A stretch of 64,000 nt of DNA from Cyprinodon diabolis (Eukaryota > Chordata > Actinopteri > Cyprinodontiformes > Cyprinodontidae), in NCBI GenBank assembly GCA_030533445.1, contig CM060064.1:27449126-27513125 (forward strand), in the 5' to 3' direction. A program made the position numbers and the translations under genes. Under the pieces are notes generated by a model, which was not told the origin of the DNA, made no database searches, and was given only the letters and a program-made list of their open reading frames with translations. Each line of letters begins with the position of its first letter. The stretch's first letter is position 1. Below are positions 1-11,091 of this stretch, piece by piece.

Positions 1-1247
1 TCGGTTTAATAACCAGTGAATCAAATATTACAGTAGATCTAGTGTTTCAAAATAGACACGGGTTAATTACAGCTCAAGGCAAAAGAGAGGCCTTTGATTT
101 CTATCATGATCTCTAACCAAAGCACATTGCCTTCAAGGTCAAATGACACATTTTATTAGTGGCTAAACATATTTTAAATCAAAAGCAATGTTAAGTGTCT
201 GTAGCAGAGATGGGTAGAGTACCCAGAAATTGTACTTAACTAACAGTAGCACTACTTCCATCATATTTGTGCTCTAGTAAAAGTAAAAAGTGTCCTTTAA
301 AGAAATAACTTTTTAGAAAGAGTAAAAAAGTATTTGGTAAAAAGCTACTGAAGTATTGGGTAACTGTTCTACTTTCTACCCATGATCATAACCCCTGATT
401 TGATATGTTATGATGTAAAATAATGTAATTAATGTATGCAAAAGATTGTTTTCCAAAGAATACGATAAAAATAAACATATAACACACAATAATGCAACAT
501 ATATGTGGGATTAACACTTTTCAAAATACATTTTTTGAGTTATAATACTATACAAATCACTGGTTCAGTATGTAAGAATAGGTTAAATTACATTATACTG
601 TTCGTTGTATTTTCACTCAACCTCCAACTAACACAGTAGAGACCATAAATGGAAAATAACATTTACACAGTAAGTCTTCAGTACAAAATGAAAAAAGTGT
701 GTCCCTCAATGGTGCATTTTGCTTAAAACAATTTTTTTTTCATTAAATGAAGTTACTAAAAAATTTTTACTCAAGAGATGGAATACTTTATCATATTTTT
801 ATTCAAGTAAAAGTAAGAGGTGCAATGCTGTTAAGCTACAACTAAAAGCCCTTCTTTTTTTTCCTAAAAGTTACTCAAGTAAATGTAAATGAGTAAATGT
901 AACTAGTAAGTAAGAAAGCTTGTGTTAAAAAAAAAATAAAAAGAAGAAGAGGTCCTGTGTGCAGTTTACCAGAAGCCATGCTGGGTGTCATGAAAGGTCT
1001 ATGGACTTAACCCACACGCAGAAACACCACTGGAAGCAAAGTAAAAGTTTAACAGGGTTTATTATGGAAAACACACAGAGTAAATGAGAACAGGTACTGG
1101 TGCAGGTCCGGGACTGGTTTCACTGATATCTGAGGAGATGAGTGTTTGGTTAGCCAGGCAGTTAGATGGCTTGACGAATGAGTTGAATTTTGAAAGTACC
1201 TAGATGAGGTTCTGGCAGATCCTTTGAGAGAGGGGGGGGAACCGGTT
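1..1247. repeat. AT-rich non-coding DNA with decayed MITE-like segments
   Basis: No coding exon was found here. At about 205-390 a short segment begins with 'gatgggtagagtac' and ends with a near inverted copy ('gttctactttctacccat'), so it has imperfect terminal inverted repeats. A second stretch at about 770-900 carries the 'ctcaagtaaaagtaa' type of motif, which I recall from non-autonomous hAT-like repeats of fishes. From about 960 a different moderately GC-rich repeat begins and runs into the duplicated unit at 1,248. The family assignment is from memory and is tentative. The stretch probably lies in an intron of the S100-type gene whose exon is at 4.1 kb. Confidence 0.4.
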
Positions 1248-3023
1248 GGGTCCAGAGACTGTAGATTCAGCAGGGAGCTCAGCGGCAGCAGCGTCTAGTT
1301 TCTGACTCGTGAGTTTCAGACCTTGACTTGGTTTCCTAACTCTTTCTTGAGAGCTGTTGGAGGAATCCAGACTGATGTCTTCTGGTTTGGCTTCCTTGGG
1401 CAGGCAGGCAGGTTTCCATGACTAAGCTCATCCAGAGCTTCAGACTTCGATCAGGTTTCCTATGAGGCAGAGAAGACAGAGGCAGGTTAGAATCTAGTTT
1501 CTCTCTAGAGTCTACTAGGATTCTATTAACAGAGGCTCAGGTTTCGCTAACCAAACTTGATCAACACTGCGGCATCGAAGGAAGGTTTGGCTGCTGCTTA
1601 TGAAGGAAGGTCTCCTGATGGGCTGATGAGCTTCAGGTGTGCTGGAAGCTCCAGCCCAGGAGACCCACAGCCATAGGCGTAACTTCCTTAAGGACTGGTG
1701 TGGACATGTCCCCACCAATCTTGACCGGTAGGGGGACAGTCCCCACCAATATTTTGTACACGTATTTTGCTTGTGCTGTGTATATCTGATTAAAACCCCA
1801 TTCATGCCGCTCCTCAGAAAGAAAATTAAAAAAGTTCTTCCCGCTGCTCACCGTCCACAAACCCTGACAAAAAAACTCAGAAAAAAGAATCTGTTGCCTC
1901 TCGCTTTCTTCCCATCACCCCCGTCCGCCCTCTCCCCATAACACCTGTCGCTTCCCTCCAAAAATGCTAACCCATTCAGGGACAGCAGTGGACTCAGACT
2001 TGCAGGTGAGAGGGAAATATTAAGACCTAATTTTAGTCAGGAGAGACTTAAAGTAGTAAAAGAATAGAGAATAGTGTAAAAATAAGTTAATACCGTATTT
2101 AAAATATAACTGAACCGTTGGAAAAAAAAACTCAAACCACTTTTTTCTGGCCCTGTTATGTCAGCTACACTAGAGTCCTGCAACGGGTCGGGTACCCGCG
2201 AAAAATAAATTTAAAAAAATAAACGGGTCGGGCGGATATTTTTTAGTGCGGGCGGGTAGTTGGTGATTTTTTTTTTATGCGTGTGTGTTGTTATGGACAT
2301 CAGAAATGTAATATTAATCAGGCACTGGGTGCAGCGCAGCGTACAATAGCCTATGATGTGTTAACGGGTCGGGTTGCGGGTTAAATATAAACGGGTCGGG
2401 TCGGGTTCGGATTTGAATTGAAGATATCCGCGGGTGACGGGTTCGGTATTCATCCTAAAGGATTTGGGCGGGTGCGGGTTGGTAAAACTCGACCCATGCA
2501 GATTCAGCAGGGAGCTCAGCGGCAGCAGCGTCTAGCTTCTGACTCGTGAGTTTCAGACCTTGACTTGGTTTCCTAGCTCTTCCTTGAGAGCTGTTGGGGG
2601 TCCAGAGACTGTAGATTCAGCAGGGAACTCAGCGGCAGCAGCGTCTAGCCTCTGACTCGTGAGTTTCAGACTTTGACTTGGTTTCCTAGCTCTTCCTTGA
2701 GAGCTGTTGGAGGAATCCAGACTGATGTCTTCTGGTTTGGCTTCCTTGGGCGGGCAGGCAGGCAGGTTTCCAGACTAAGCTCATCCAGAGCTTCAGACTT
2801 CGATCAGGTTTCCTATGAGGCAGAGAAGACAGAGGCAGGTTAGAATCTAGTTTCTCTCTAGAGTCTACTAGGATTCTATTAACAGAGGCTCAGGTTTCGC
2901 TAACCAAACTTGATCAACACTGCGGCATCGATGGAAGGTCTGGCTGCTGCTTATGAAGGAAGGTCTCCTGATGGGCTGATGAGCTTCAGGTGTGCTGAAA
3001 GCTCCAGCCCAGGAGACCCACAG
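1248..3023. repeat. Direct duplication of a 0.42 kb unit with an inserted 0.83 kb segment
   Basis: A unit of about 423 bp (1,248-1,670), starting 'gggtccagagactgtag' and ending 'ggagacccacag', recurs almost identically at 2,598-3,023. A third, partial copy (about 97 bp, from 'gattcagcaggg') occupies 2,501-2,597 and abuts the second full copy. The 830 bp between the first and partial copies (1,671-2,500) is unrelated. It includes a GC-rich part at about 2,178-2,500 with many 'cgggtcggg' words. No open frame in this block looks like a protein. A tandem duplication followed by transposon insertion is the simplest reading. The repeat family was not recognised. Confidence 0.75.
2178..2501. mobile_element. 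Possible MITE rich in CGGGTCGGG words
   Basis: The segment opens with 'ctgcaacgggtcggg' and closes with 'ctcgacccatgcag', which read as imperfect inverted copies of each other (ctgca-n-gggtcg). Inside are repeated cgggtcggg and gcgggt motifs with an AT-rich spacer. The ends coincide with the junction where the partial repeat copy resumes at 2,501, which fits an insertion. No clear target-site duplication is visible, so the boundaries are approximate. Confidence 0.35.
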
Positions 3024-3264
3024 CGCTCTCTGCTGGAAACAGATGGTGGATCTCCGGATCCCAACAGTAACCCCAGTCACTAACAGAAAACATAAAATAG
3101 AAGAGGATCCTCGGCGCCCTCTGGTGGGCAAGCCTCAGGATCCCAACACTGGGGACACAACAAGCATGGAGGAAGGTACTTCAACCAGACAACATCAAAA
3201 GTTCACTTTTTTGGATGAATTACAAAAGAATTACAAAAGTATAAGTAGATTTTGGGGGCAATAG

Positions 3265-3440
3265 GTCTTTGGTTTGCATAATTCAGTTCATTTATATCAC
3301 TGCAATTCATAACACATTGTCATCTAAGGCACTTTACAGAGACAATTCAACCAGGTCATACAGATTGGTTCAATGTTTTCTATCTAAGGTAAGCCAGCTG
3401 ACTGCATCGACTTTACAGGAGTCACTCCTGGATGTGTTGA
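3265..3440 (-). repeat. LINE/SINE 3'-end-type interspersed repeat
   Basis: The text 'attcagttcatttatatcactgcaattcataacacattgtcatctaaggcactttacag' is split over 3,281-3,345 and resembles, on the minus strand, the 3' tail shared by abundant teleost non-LTR elements (aagtgcctt..., ...gaattggcgctatataaataaa). A copy in the opposite orientation is at 45,416-45,520. No coding capacity remains. Confidence 0.45.
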
Positions 3441-4123
3441 CAACAGACTTTCAATTGTATTGGATCATTGACATAATAATAATTGGAATTAATATGATAT
3501 GCTTGTTTCAAATGACACACACACACATATATAGAGAGAAAATGCTTTTTACTGCAATGCCTCTGTGATTGTCTGGTAGACGTCAACTGATGATAAAGTT
3601 TGTTACTGCAGCTCTCTAACAGCTGAGTTTAATCACTTTTATATATGTAGGAATAATAGACCAGAAAGGGGAAAAAAAACACCTGAAACTATTTGAAATG
3701 TTTAGCCTCTATTCCTGGCAAGACTAATACAGGAATAAATTCCACTCCATTGCCCCTCAGTAGGGAAATGTATGTAAGTTATCAAACAGTATTAATGAAA
3801 ACATAAAAAGCATTAATGTGGGTGATTTAATCAGTATTTGGATCAAAGGAACCACGTTAAAAAGTAAAAACAGAAGGGTTGGTAAAAAAATGTTTAACCA
3901 TGAAAATTAAATTATGGAATAATAACCAGTGTTAGTTACTTCATATAGTTTGAAATACAAGATTAACGTGCAGCATGCATACATTAAAAGAAGAAAATAC
4001 TTAAATGCTGCTTGTTCGAAGTTTAAATCTCAAGCTAATCAGCTCTATCCAGACTTTCAAAATACTTTTAGATGCACAGATATATCTCAGCAGCACGTCA
4101 GTTTGTTACCGTTTCTCTCTTAC

Positions 4124-4279
4124 CTTGACAAGGTTGGGAAGTTCTGGTTTGACCAGTTTTTGAAACTGATCCCTGCTGAGTGTGTCAGAGGAACCGTCTC
4201 TGCCAGCATATGCCTTGAACTGAGAAACCAGCACACCAACAGCAGTCTCCATGATGGACTCACTCAAAAGGTTGGGTCT
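4124..4279 (-). CDS. S100-family EF-hand protein, first EF-hand exon (partial gene)
   Basis: This exon encodes the N-terminal half of an S100-type calcium-binding protein. It ends at 4,124 with a GT donor (AAG|gtaaga) in phase 0, as usual for the exon holding the first S100 pseudo-EF-hand. The peptide contains ESIMETAVGVLVSQFKAYAG, then a pseudo-EF loop (GRDGSSDTLS) and helix II (RDQFQKLVKPELPNLVK). The loop and 'KLVKPELPNLVK' are closest to S100A13/A14-like proteins (LVTQQLPHL in mammals), but orthology is not settled. An acceptor 'cccaaaag' lies just upstream. The only in-frame Met after it is the ATG at 4,252-4,250, so translation starts either there or in an upstream exon. The second EF-hand exon was not found downstream on the minus strand, so the gene probably continues past position 1. 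S100 proteins act as small dimers that bind Ca2+ and regulate target proteins. Confidence 0.7.
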
Positions 4280-4330
4280 ATTCTTTTGGGAAATTGAAAA
4301 AAAAAACAAATAAAAATAAAAAACTAACAA

Positions 4331-7300
4331 AAATTATTCTGCAACTGAGGTCCAATATAGAAAGAATGCTTGCTTCTGTTAAAGCTTAATACAAACTTAC
4401 CTCTTTATGTGTGTTTGAGCGTAGGTATGCTGTAACAAAGCTTCTCTTTTTAAAGCCCACTTTTCTGGTGAAATAATTTAATCATTGCCTTTTAATTTTT
4501 TCCATTCACAATGCCCTCTTTGCTGTACTCTAACTTCAATGTGTAACCATGCAGGTTTTATAGTTAGTGTGTGTAGCAATACGGACCCGAGGAAACATGA
4601 CCTTATATAGATACTTCACATTTACAGATGTCCTTCATTTTGACGCCAGATTGGCTCTCTAAGTGCAAGTTTTGATAAATTGATGTAGTAACATATTGTT
4701 TATTTAAATGCATGCTACAAGTTAAAAGATGCTCTTTAAAGTAGTTATCTTATTCTGCTATTTATAAACAGTTTCAAGCATAGAAATTATTAACTTTGAA
4801 TCTTAATTTGTCTCTTTCTTCTTAGAAGAATTTGAATTAAAATTAAAAGATGTAAGGACTGGACATGCAGAGCTCCAAATTTGGTTTGTAGAGAGAAATG
4901 AGAGCGCAGAGCAAAACAAAGAGTCCTTTTGATCATGGCGGATCCCTGGCTGCTGAGCTGACGGTCCAAAGGTGGCTCATTAAGAGTTCGTCCTTTTTTC
5001 CTACCCATGTGTACTCTGGCAGTAAATGCTAATTTTATTATAGTCACCATCTATTGAGTTTCTTTGAAAATATACTTATTTACATTTTGTGTATAGTTTG
5101 TGTTGAACAAAAACATAACTTTTAACTAATTATTTTTGTTGTTCTTCTTTATTATTACATTTTGCAAATAAGTGGAAGTGAATTTGGATTAAAAACAAGA
5201 ATCCCAAATATTATTGTAAACAAAACATAAAGGAGGTATAACAAATCAAAATAAAATGAAATCAAAACAAACAACATAACATTTGGGAGTGAATATTCTA
5301 TCATTTTGGCTTGACTACAGCCCTTTTTTCATTTTATAAACCATTCCACAACCAATTTCTCCAATGTGAGATTAATACAGTTCAATTATTATTGTTATTA
5401 TTATCAATTTCTTCACATTTCTTTTGCAAATCTTTCTTTTTTCCTGTTAATCTTTTTAGGTTTAAAACATGTTTTAGTTTTAGCCCCATGCAGTCTCCTG
5501 TAATCATTTTAGAATGGAGTGAATACTGCAATGGGTAGGTCTAGTGACTAATGCCCCTGTAAGGGACCTTAACCTATTAGTGCCCATAACAGCCGTGTTA
5601 GTGGCCTTGAAAGCCCTGTTGCTCTAATTACTCTGATTACAATTTGAAAGCTCCCCATGTTCAGTTCTCTACAAACCCTTCAGGATGGGAGGTAAAATGT
5701 CTCCATGCATCAAGAGAAGAAGTTGAGATGCCTGTTATTTTAGCTCTAAATGTTTTTGTTTTAAATACTAAGAATCAAAGCCAATGCATGTCCAAAAGGA
5801 ACTCTTTAATAGATAGAATATCAATGCTGTGATAGAACACAAAGCCTCATTTTAAATAAACAGACTAACCTTCGGTTGGGGAACCAATAAAGTAGTAAAA
5901 ACCAGAAAACCAATTGCCTTACTGATAACATTTTATGAAGAAAATCTGTAAACTAAAGTTTATTTTAATTTGTTAAATAAGGACGATTTTACTAAGTCAA
6001 AGCTTAACAGGCTTTTTTATATACTCAGAACTGTGAGCAGCATGCAGCAGAGATACAAACCAAAGCAGTTCATCACTGCTGATCATGTAATCTACAGTAT
6101 GCAACAGACACTGTCGAAAATGGAGCACTAGGGTGTCTCCAATGAAAAAGAGGATATTCACAATTGGCATATTAGGGAAGCAGTTAGTCCTAACAAGCAC
6201 ATTGGCTTATCGTCCACTGATCCCCACACATCGCTTTAATGTCTCAGAGGTATGGCTGTTGCTGAATGTGCACATCTATATCACTTTTTAACTCAAATGG
6301 CAGCACAGAGTCCTCCCCGAATTCCCATAGCTGCTGTAGAGGAAGAAAGGAGCCGTGGCTAACAAAACTAAATGGTACATCAAGAGATTTCCACTGGGCA
6401 AAGATGAGAGGTGCTTTGTGATTAATACCTCCCATCTGGGCCTGAATCGGAGTTTAAAGAGTTCCTTGAAAATCTAACTGCAGTGCCTTGCAAAGGCATT
6501 CGTTTCTCTTTCTCTTCTAGCTATATGTTTTGGGGGGGTTATCCAGATGTTTGCAAAGAACTTGGGGTTTTGTTCCAGAAAATGAGTGAACAAAGAGCAT
6601 CATGATCAGCAAGAGATGTCAGGTGAAGAAGAAAGTTGTGAAGTTTAATCCATGGTAAACGGTATAAAATGACATCCCAATGAGCTCTGTTTAATACATC
6701 GACTAACAATAGGAAAATCCCAAATGCAAACCAACAAACTGTTTTTCATGCCCTCCATAGAGCCTGCCGTTCTGGGAACATTCAAAGAAGGGCTACTACA
6801 AATAATATACAAGAAGAAATGCATCGTTTTTTTGCAATCCATTTGGAGGATGCAGCAAACATGTGGAAGGAGCTAAATTAGTAAGGTGGCACTAAATGAA
6901 ACTTTTTGACTAGCAAGCCAAAAGTTAACACTATACATAAATCTTAACACACCATTCCACACCCTGAAACACGACTGGTTGCATTCAGTTGTGAAGATGT
7001 TCCTTTTTTTTTTCTAAGAGGGACAAAGCATCTGGTCAGGATTGATAGGAAGACTGATGGAGCTTAATACAGGAAAGCCTTGAAGACAAACACAAGGAAA
7101 CTACAAAGGATAAAAATATATATATATATATATATATACATATATATATGCGCAGAACCCTCAAACTCCCAGGCCTCTGGTAGAGGACCCGAGCTTGAGG
7201 ATGACACATATCACCCCACGAGGGGTGAGAAAACAGTGTTTTTTGGGTTTTTTTTTTTTATATACACACACATTAGGTTGTGATGCTACTGAATGTAAAT

Positions 7301-8690
7301 TATTACTAATATGGGGGGAAAAAAGACAAAAAGTGCATATATTGGAGGGAAGACACTGTTAATGTTCAACTGGGACAGAGATAGGGAGACTTACTGGACC
7401 AAACAATCTTCTGTTACAGAATCATAAAGGCTGCTTACTCACACATTTATTTTATTTTTGTTTTTAGTTTATTCTTTATTTAAAAAAATTTAGTTTTTTA
7501 TTCTGTGTTTTGACTTTGTTTCTGCCATTGTTTGTTTTTTATCTTTTATACAGTGACCTTGAGTGTCCAGAAAGGCCCCTTTGAAATAAAATGTATTATC
7601 ATTTATCAAAAATTAACCTGACATGCTTCTAATATGCAAGTGGAAACTATAAGAACTGGAGCAGAACACAGCTGACATTTCAACCATTGTCCCACATCTG
7701 GATTCATTTCATCAGAAACAAATCGTGTCTTGAAGTTTTGTAGCTAGAGCTAAATATTTACCAGAGGGAAAAAAATGTCAACTCATTCTAACCAAGATCA
7801 ATGATCAACAGAGCAGGCTGTACTTGTACTCTGCCTTCCTTCTTACCCCTCAATCACTTTTTATTTAATCAGTCAGTTGTTTCTGCATCTTTATATTCAC
7901 TGAATTTTATCAAAAAAAGGAGAAATATATATGAATGTCTTTGACGATAGAAGTTTCCATAATAATCACAGCTACTCTGTGGAAGACTGTGCATAAACAC
8001 GCATTATGACAGTAAAAAAAGGTGGTGGCAGCAGCATGCTAGGAGATACTTTTCTACAGCAGGGGTTGGTTTATGGATAGATATAAGGAGCTAAATACAG
8101 GATGAACCTGAATAAAAAAGTATCTATTTCTTCTATTAACTCCGAGACAAGCAATACTAGTTTACTTGGCAGGGTAGAAATGATGCAATCTTTCTATAAA
8201 AATGGAGGGACTTTATTAAGGTTGAACAGAGTGAACGGTTGATTTATAAAAAGGTCATAATAGATTAATTCAAACCTGCTATTATACATGAAAATTGAGT
8301 GTAAAAATGTTAATTTGAACAGTTTTCAAGAAGAGTAATTAAGATCCAATGGTTTTAAAATGATCTATAAGAAAATGGCACCAATTATCAATTATTTGGG
8401 CCCAATGTGATTCAAACACAAATTCAAATGCAACTTTTATTCTTTGGAAAGAAAAAAAAGGATAATGAATATAGATAGTTCACCATAAAAAGACCAAAAC
8501 AGTTTATTCTCTTATCAATGAAACAAAAGCAAAAGGAATCACATCGAACTAATATCCTCTACATGACAAAAACAACAACAGAGCATGTAAACAAATGTTA
8601 ATTAAATTACATAGAAAGATTAAAGGACCACAAAACCCATTTAAAGAAGCCCTACTTTCTGAAAATGCCAGGATCTTAAGGGCCCCCACA
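4331..8690. other. Intergenic DNA between the S100-type gene and pbxip1
   Basis: No exon with homology and splice sites was recognised in about 4.3 kb. The sequence is AT-rich with scattered mononucleotide runs. A TA dinucleotide repeat lies at about 7,113-7,150. Open frames here are short and lack motifs. Any 5' exon of the S100-type gene would lie in this interval but could not be placed. Confidence 0.6.
7113..7150. repeat. (TA)n microsatellite
   Basis: An alternating TA tract interrupted by a single 'ca' step. Confidence 0.85.
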
Positions 8691-8696
8691 TTTATT
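8691..8696 (-). terminator. Candidate pbxip1 polyadenylation signal (AATAAA)
   Basis: TTTATT on the plus strand reads AATAAA on the minus strand, about 0.93 kb beyond the pbxip1 stop codon. It would give a 3' UTR of about 0.95 kb. The choice among possible signals is an inference. Confidence 0.3.
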
Positions 8697-9622
8697 TCCT
8701 ATACAATGCCTACAATAATACAATGAAATATTTCTCTACTTAAACCATGTGAGAGGGAGTATTTACAAGCAATATTACAGAGGTCAATGCATAACATGCA
8801 AACCGCACATAAATTACTCACTACCTTTCTTTAATAACCGACTGAATAAATATGGTGTAATGAGCCATAAAACATTAAGATAAATAAATATGTTAACTTG
8901 TATGCTCAACAAGGTGAACTTTAGTACATATTAACAGTGCATAGAGCTGTATGAACAGGAAGTCTTTAAATAATAAAGTATTCTAGAAAATAAGTTCCAA
9001 ACACCCAAAACATTTAAGCAGGTTTTACCAACAACACAACTGACAACATATTTTAACACCAGTGAATGTTATCTCAACACAAATATCTGGACCCAAAATT
9101 AGTTTTTTTTTAAAACATTTGCAAGAAGAGCCTCATATTTGAGGGTAAGGGTGGAAACGTGGGAGAAGTAGCTCAAGTAAGATGAGAACAAAACATAAAG
9201 TTTGACCCATATGCAAAATCTTTTATGTGATGGAGGTAAAAAAAACAGCATGAAGATGCACGGTAGTGGCTGTATGATGTTGTGAAGATGCCTTCTTCAG
9301 CAGAGAGAGAGAAGCTAGTCAGAGGTTTTCCCAGAATTAGCGCAAACAGAGAATCTGTATTAGAAACTTGATATCATCAGATGCTCCCAACCCGATCTGA
9401 CTCGGCGTTCAGCGATCTTGCAAAGTGGAATGGGCAAAAGTTTCAGTCTTCAGATGCTGAAAAAATCCAAGCTTAGCAGCCATTCCATCAGAAATACAGC
9501 AGGTATAAATAACAGTGACATTCTACAGTTTAGTGACTCAAATTATCAGATTGTAGTGGCTCAAAAACGGATGACCGACACACATAGTGAAGTAACTGTG
9601 ATCGTCCACCCAATCGAAACAA

Positions 9623-11091
9623 TCAGCCACGTTCCTCTCCAACCTCTTTCCCCTGTTCTCCTTTCACCCTCTCCTTCTCTCTGCCTCCTGACAGGGAGAA
9701 CTTTTTCAGAACTTCCTTTTCAAATCCTTCCATTTCATCCTCCAGGTCACTATCTTCCTCTCCACCATCTTCCACCTCCACCATGTCTTCCAAAATATCT
9801 GCTAGATCATCGACAAAGTCCTGGAAGCTCCTCTGATCGTGCACAAACATCCCATCCTTAAAGAACTCCGAGATGAGATTCTTGAGTTCGGATGTTTTGG
9901 AAGCGTCCACCCCGGCCTCCTCCGCCTTGGTTAGATACGTTTGTAGTACAGACTGAAACTCTGATAGGGGGACAGGAAGAAGCCCCTCTGCCTGGGCACA
10001 GGTTTCCAGCGTGTTACACAGCTGCGGCGGTCTGGAGTCATGTTGGAGGCGTTCCCTCTGTTGGCGCCAGTATTCTGGTTGTCCCATGGACGGTTTGGGG
10101 TGGCTGTGTTTAGGATTTCCTTCTCCGTACCTGTGCTCCTCCTTGTGACCATGGTGAGCTGGAGATTGGGCTTCCTTTTTTCTTTTCAAGAGGTGCAACT
10201 GATCTTTTTCCAATTCTACATTGTGCTTTTTCTCTTTCAGTTTTGGCTCTTTGTTTTTAAACTGCTCAAAAGTTTCTTCCATCTTCAATTTCTTCTCTTG
10301 TTTCCCGTTTTTGCCCTTCCTCTCATTCTCGTTCCACTTTTTCCTCCCATCCCTCCCCGTCATGTCTTTACCCTGATATTTGTCGTTGTCCCAATGCTTC
10401 CTCTCAACCTTTCCCTTCCCTTCCTTAATACGATCTTTGTCAACTGCATCCTTCCATTTAGCATCTTTCTTATCTCCTTTCTCCCTCCAGTCTTTCCTCT
10501 CCTGCTTTTCCTTGGTTTCATGCTTACCTTTCTTCCAGTCCATGTCTTCCTTCCATGCCTCCTTTTTCTTTGGCTTCTTGTGATGCTTTCCTTCCCTCCC
10601 TTCCTCTTTCCTTTTCTTACCTTCATGTACTTTCTCAGAGATCCCTTTTTTCAAATTGCTCCCTTCCTTCCCCTCTTTCCTACTTCCTGTATCCTCCCAG
10701 GGTCTTCCTTCATCTCTCCTTCCACCTTTTTTCTTCAAATCTTTCTCTTTCCCCCGTTTTGTCTCATTGTTTCGCCTCTTTTGCTTATCAAGCTTATCTT
10801 TGTCCATTTCAAACTTCCCATGCTCTGGTTTTACCTCCTTCCACTCCATTTTATCTCCCTTTTTAGACTCTTTTCCTCCTTCCTTCCTGACAGACTTCTC
10901 TCTCTCTTTCCACTGTTTCTTGGCATCCCTTTCATATGCATCCCCCTTTAAATCCTTCTGCCTCTGCTCATCCCATGTCTTCCTGGGCTTTTTGTGTGTC
11001 AGCCCAGCACCGTCCTGCCTGCCATCCTCCGTTTGGCCACTAGGTGGTGACGTAGAGGGCTTCTTGCTTTCTTGATCTGCTTGACTGGTTG
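9623..11091 (-). CDS. pbxip1: pbxip1 last coding exon: Lys/Glu-rich region and conserved C-terminus
   Basis: This single exon encodes residues 382-870. It opens after 'ctctttcag' and ends with GAACGTGGC-TGA. The first two thirds are almost entirely K, E, R, G and D with scattered W (for example KDLKKKGGRRDEGRPWED, WKKGKHETKEKQERKDW), matching the 'WKxxK'-rich central region of mammalian PBXIP1 in style but longer. The last 150 residues hold the family's conserved C-terminal segment and an acidic tail. Long antisense frames in this exon (for example about 10,040-10,951 plus) come from its biased composition and were not called. Confidence 0.92.

Noticed and set aside
10040..10951. 303-codon open frame on the plus strand
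   Set aside because: It is antisense to the Lys/Glu-rich pbxip1 exon; GAA/AAG codons read in reverse give hydrophobic L/F/S/P runs. No domain, and the opposite strand has clear orthology.
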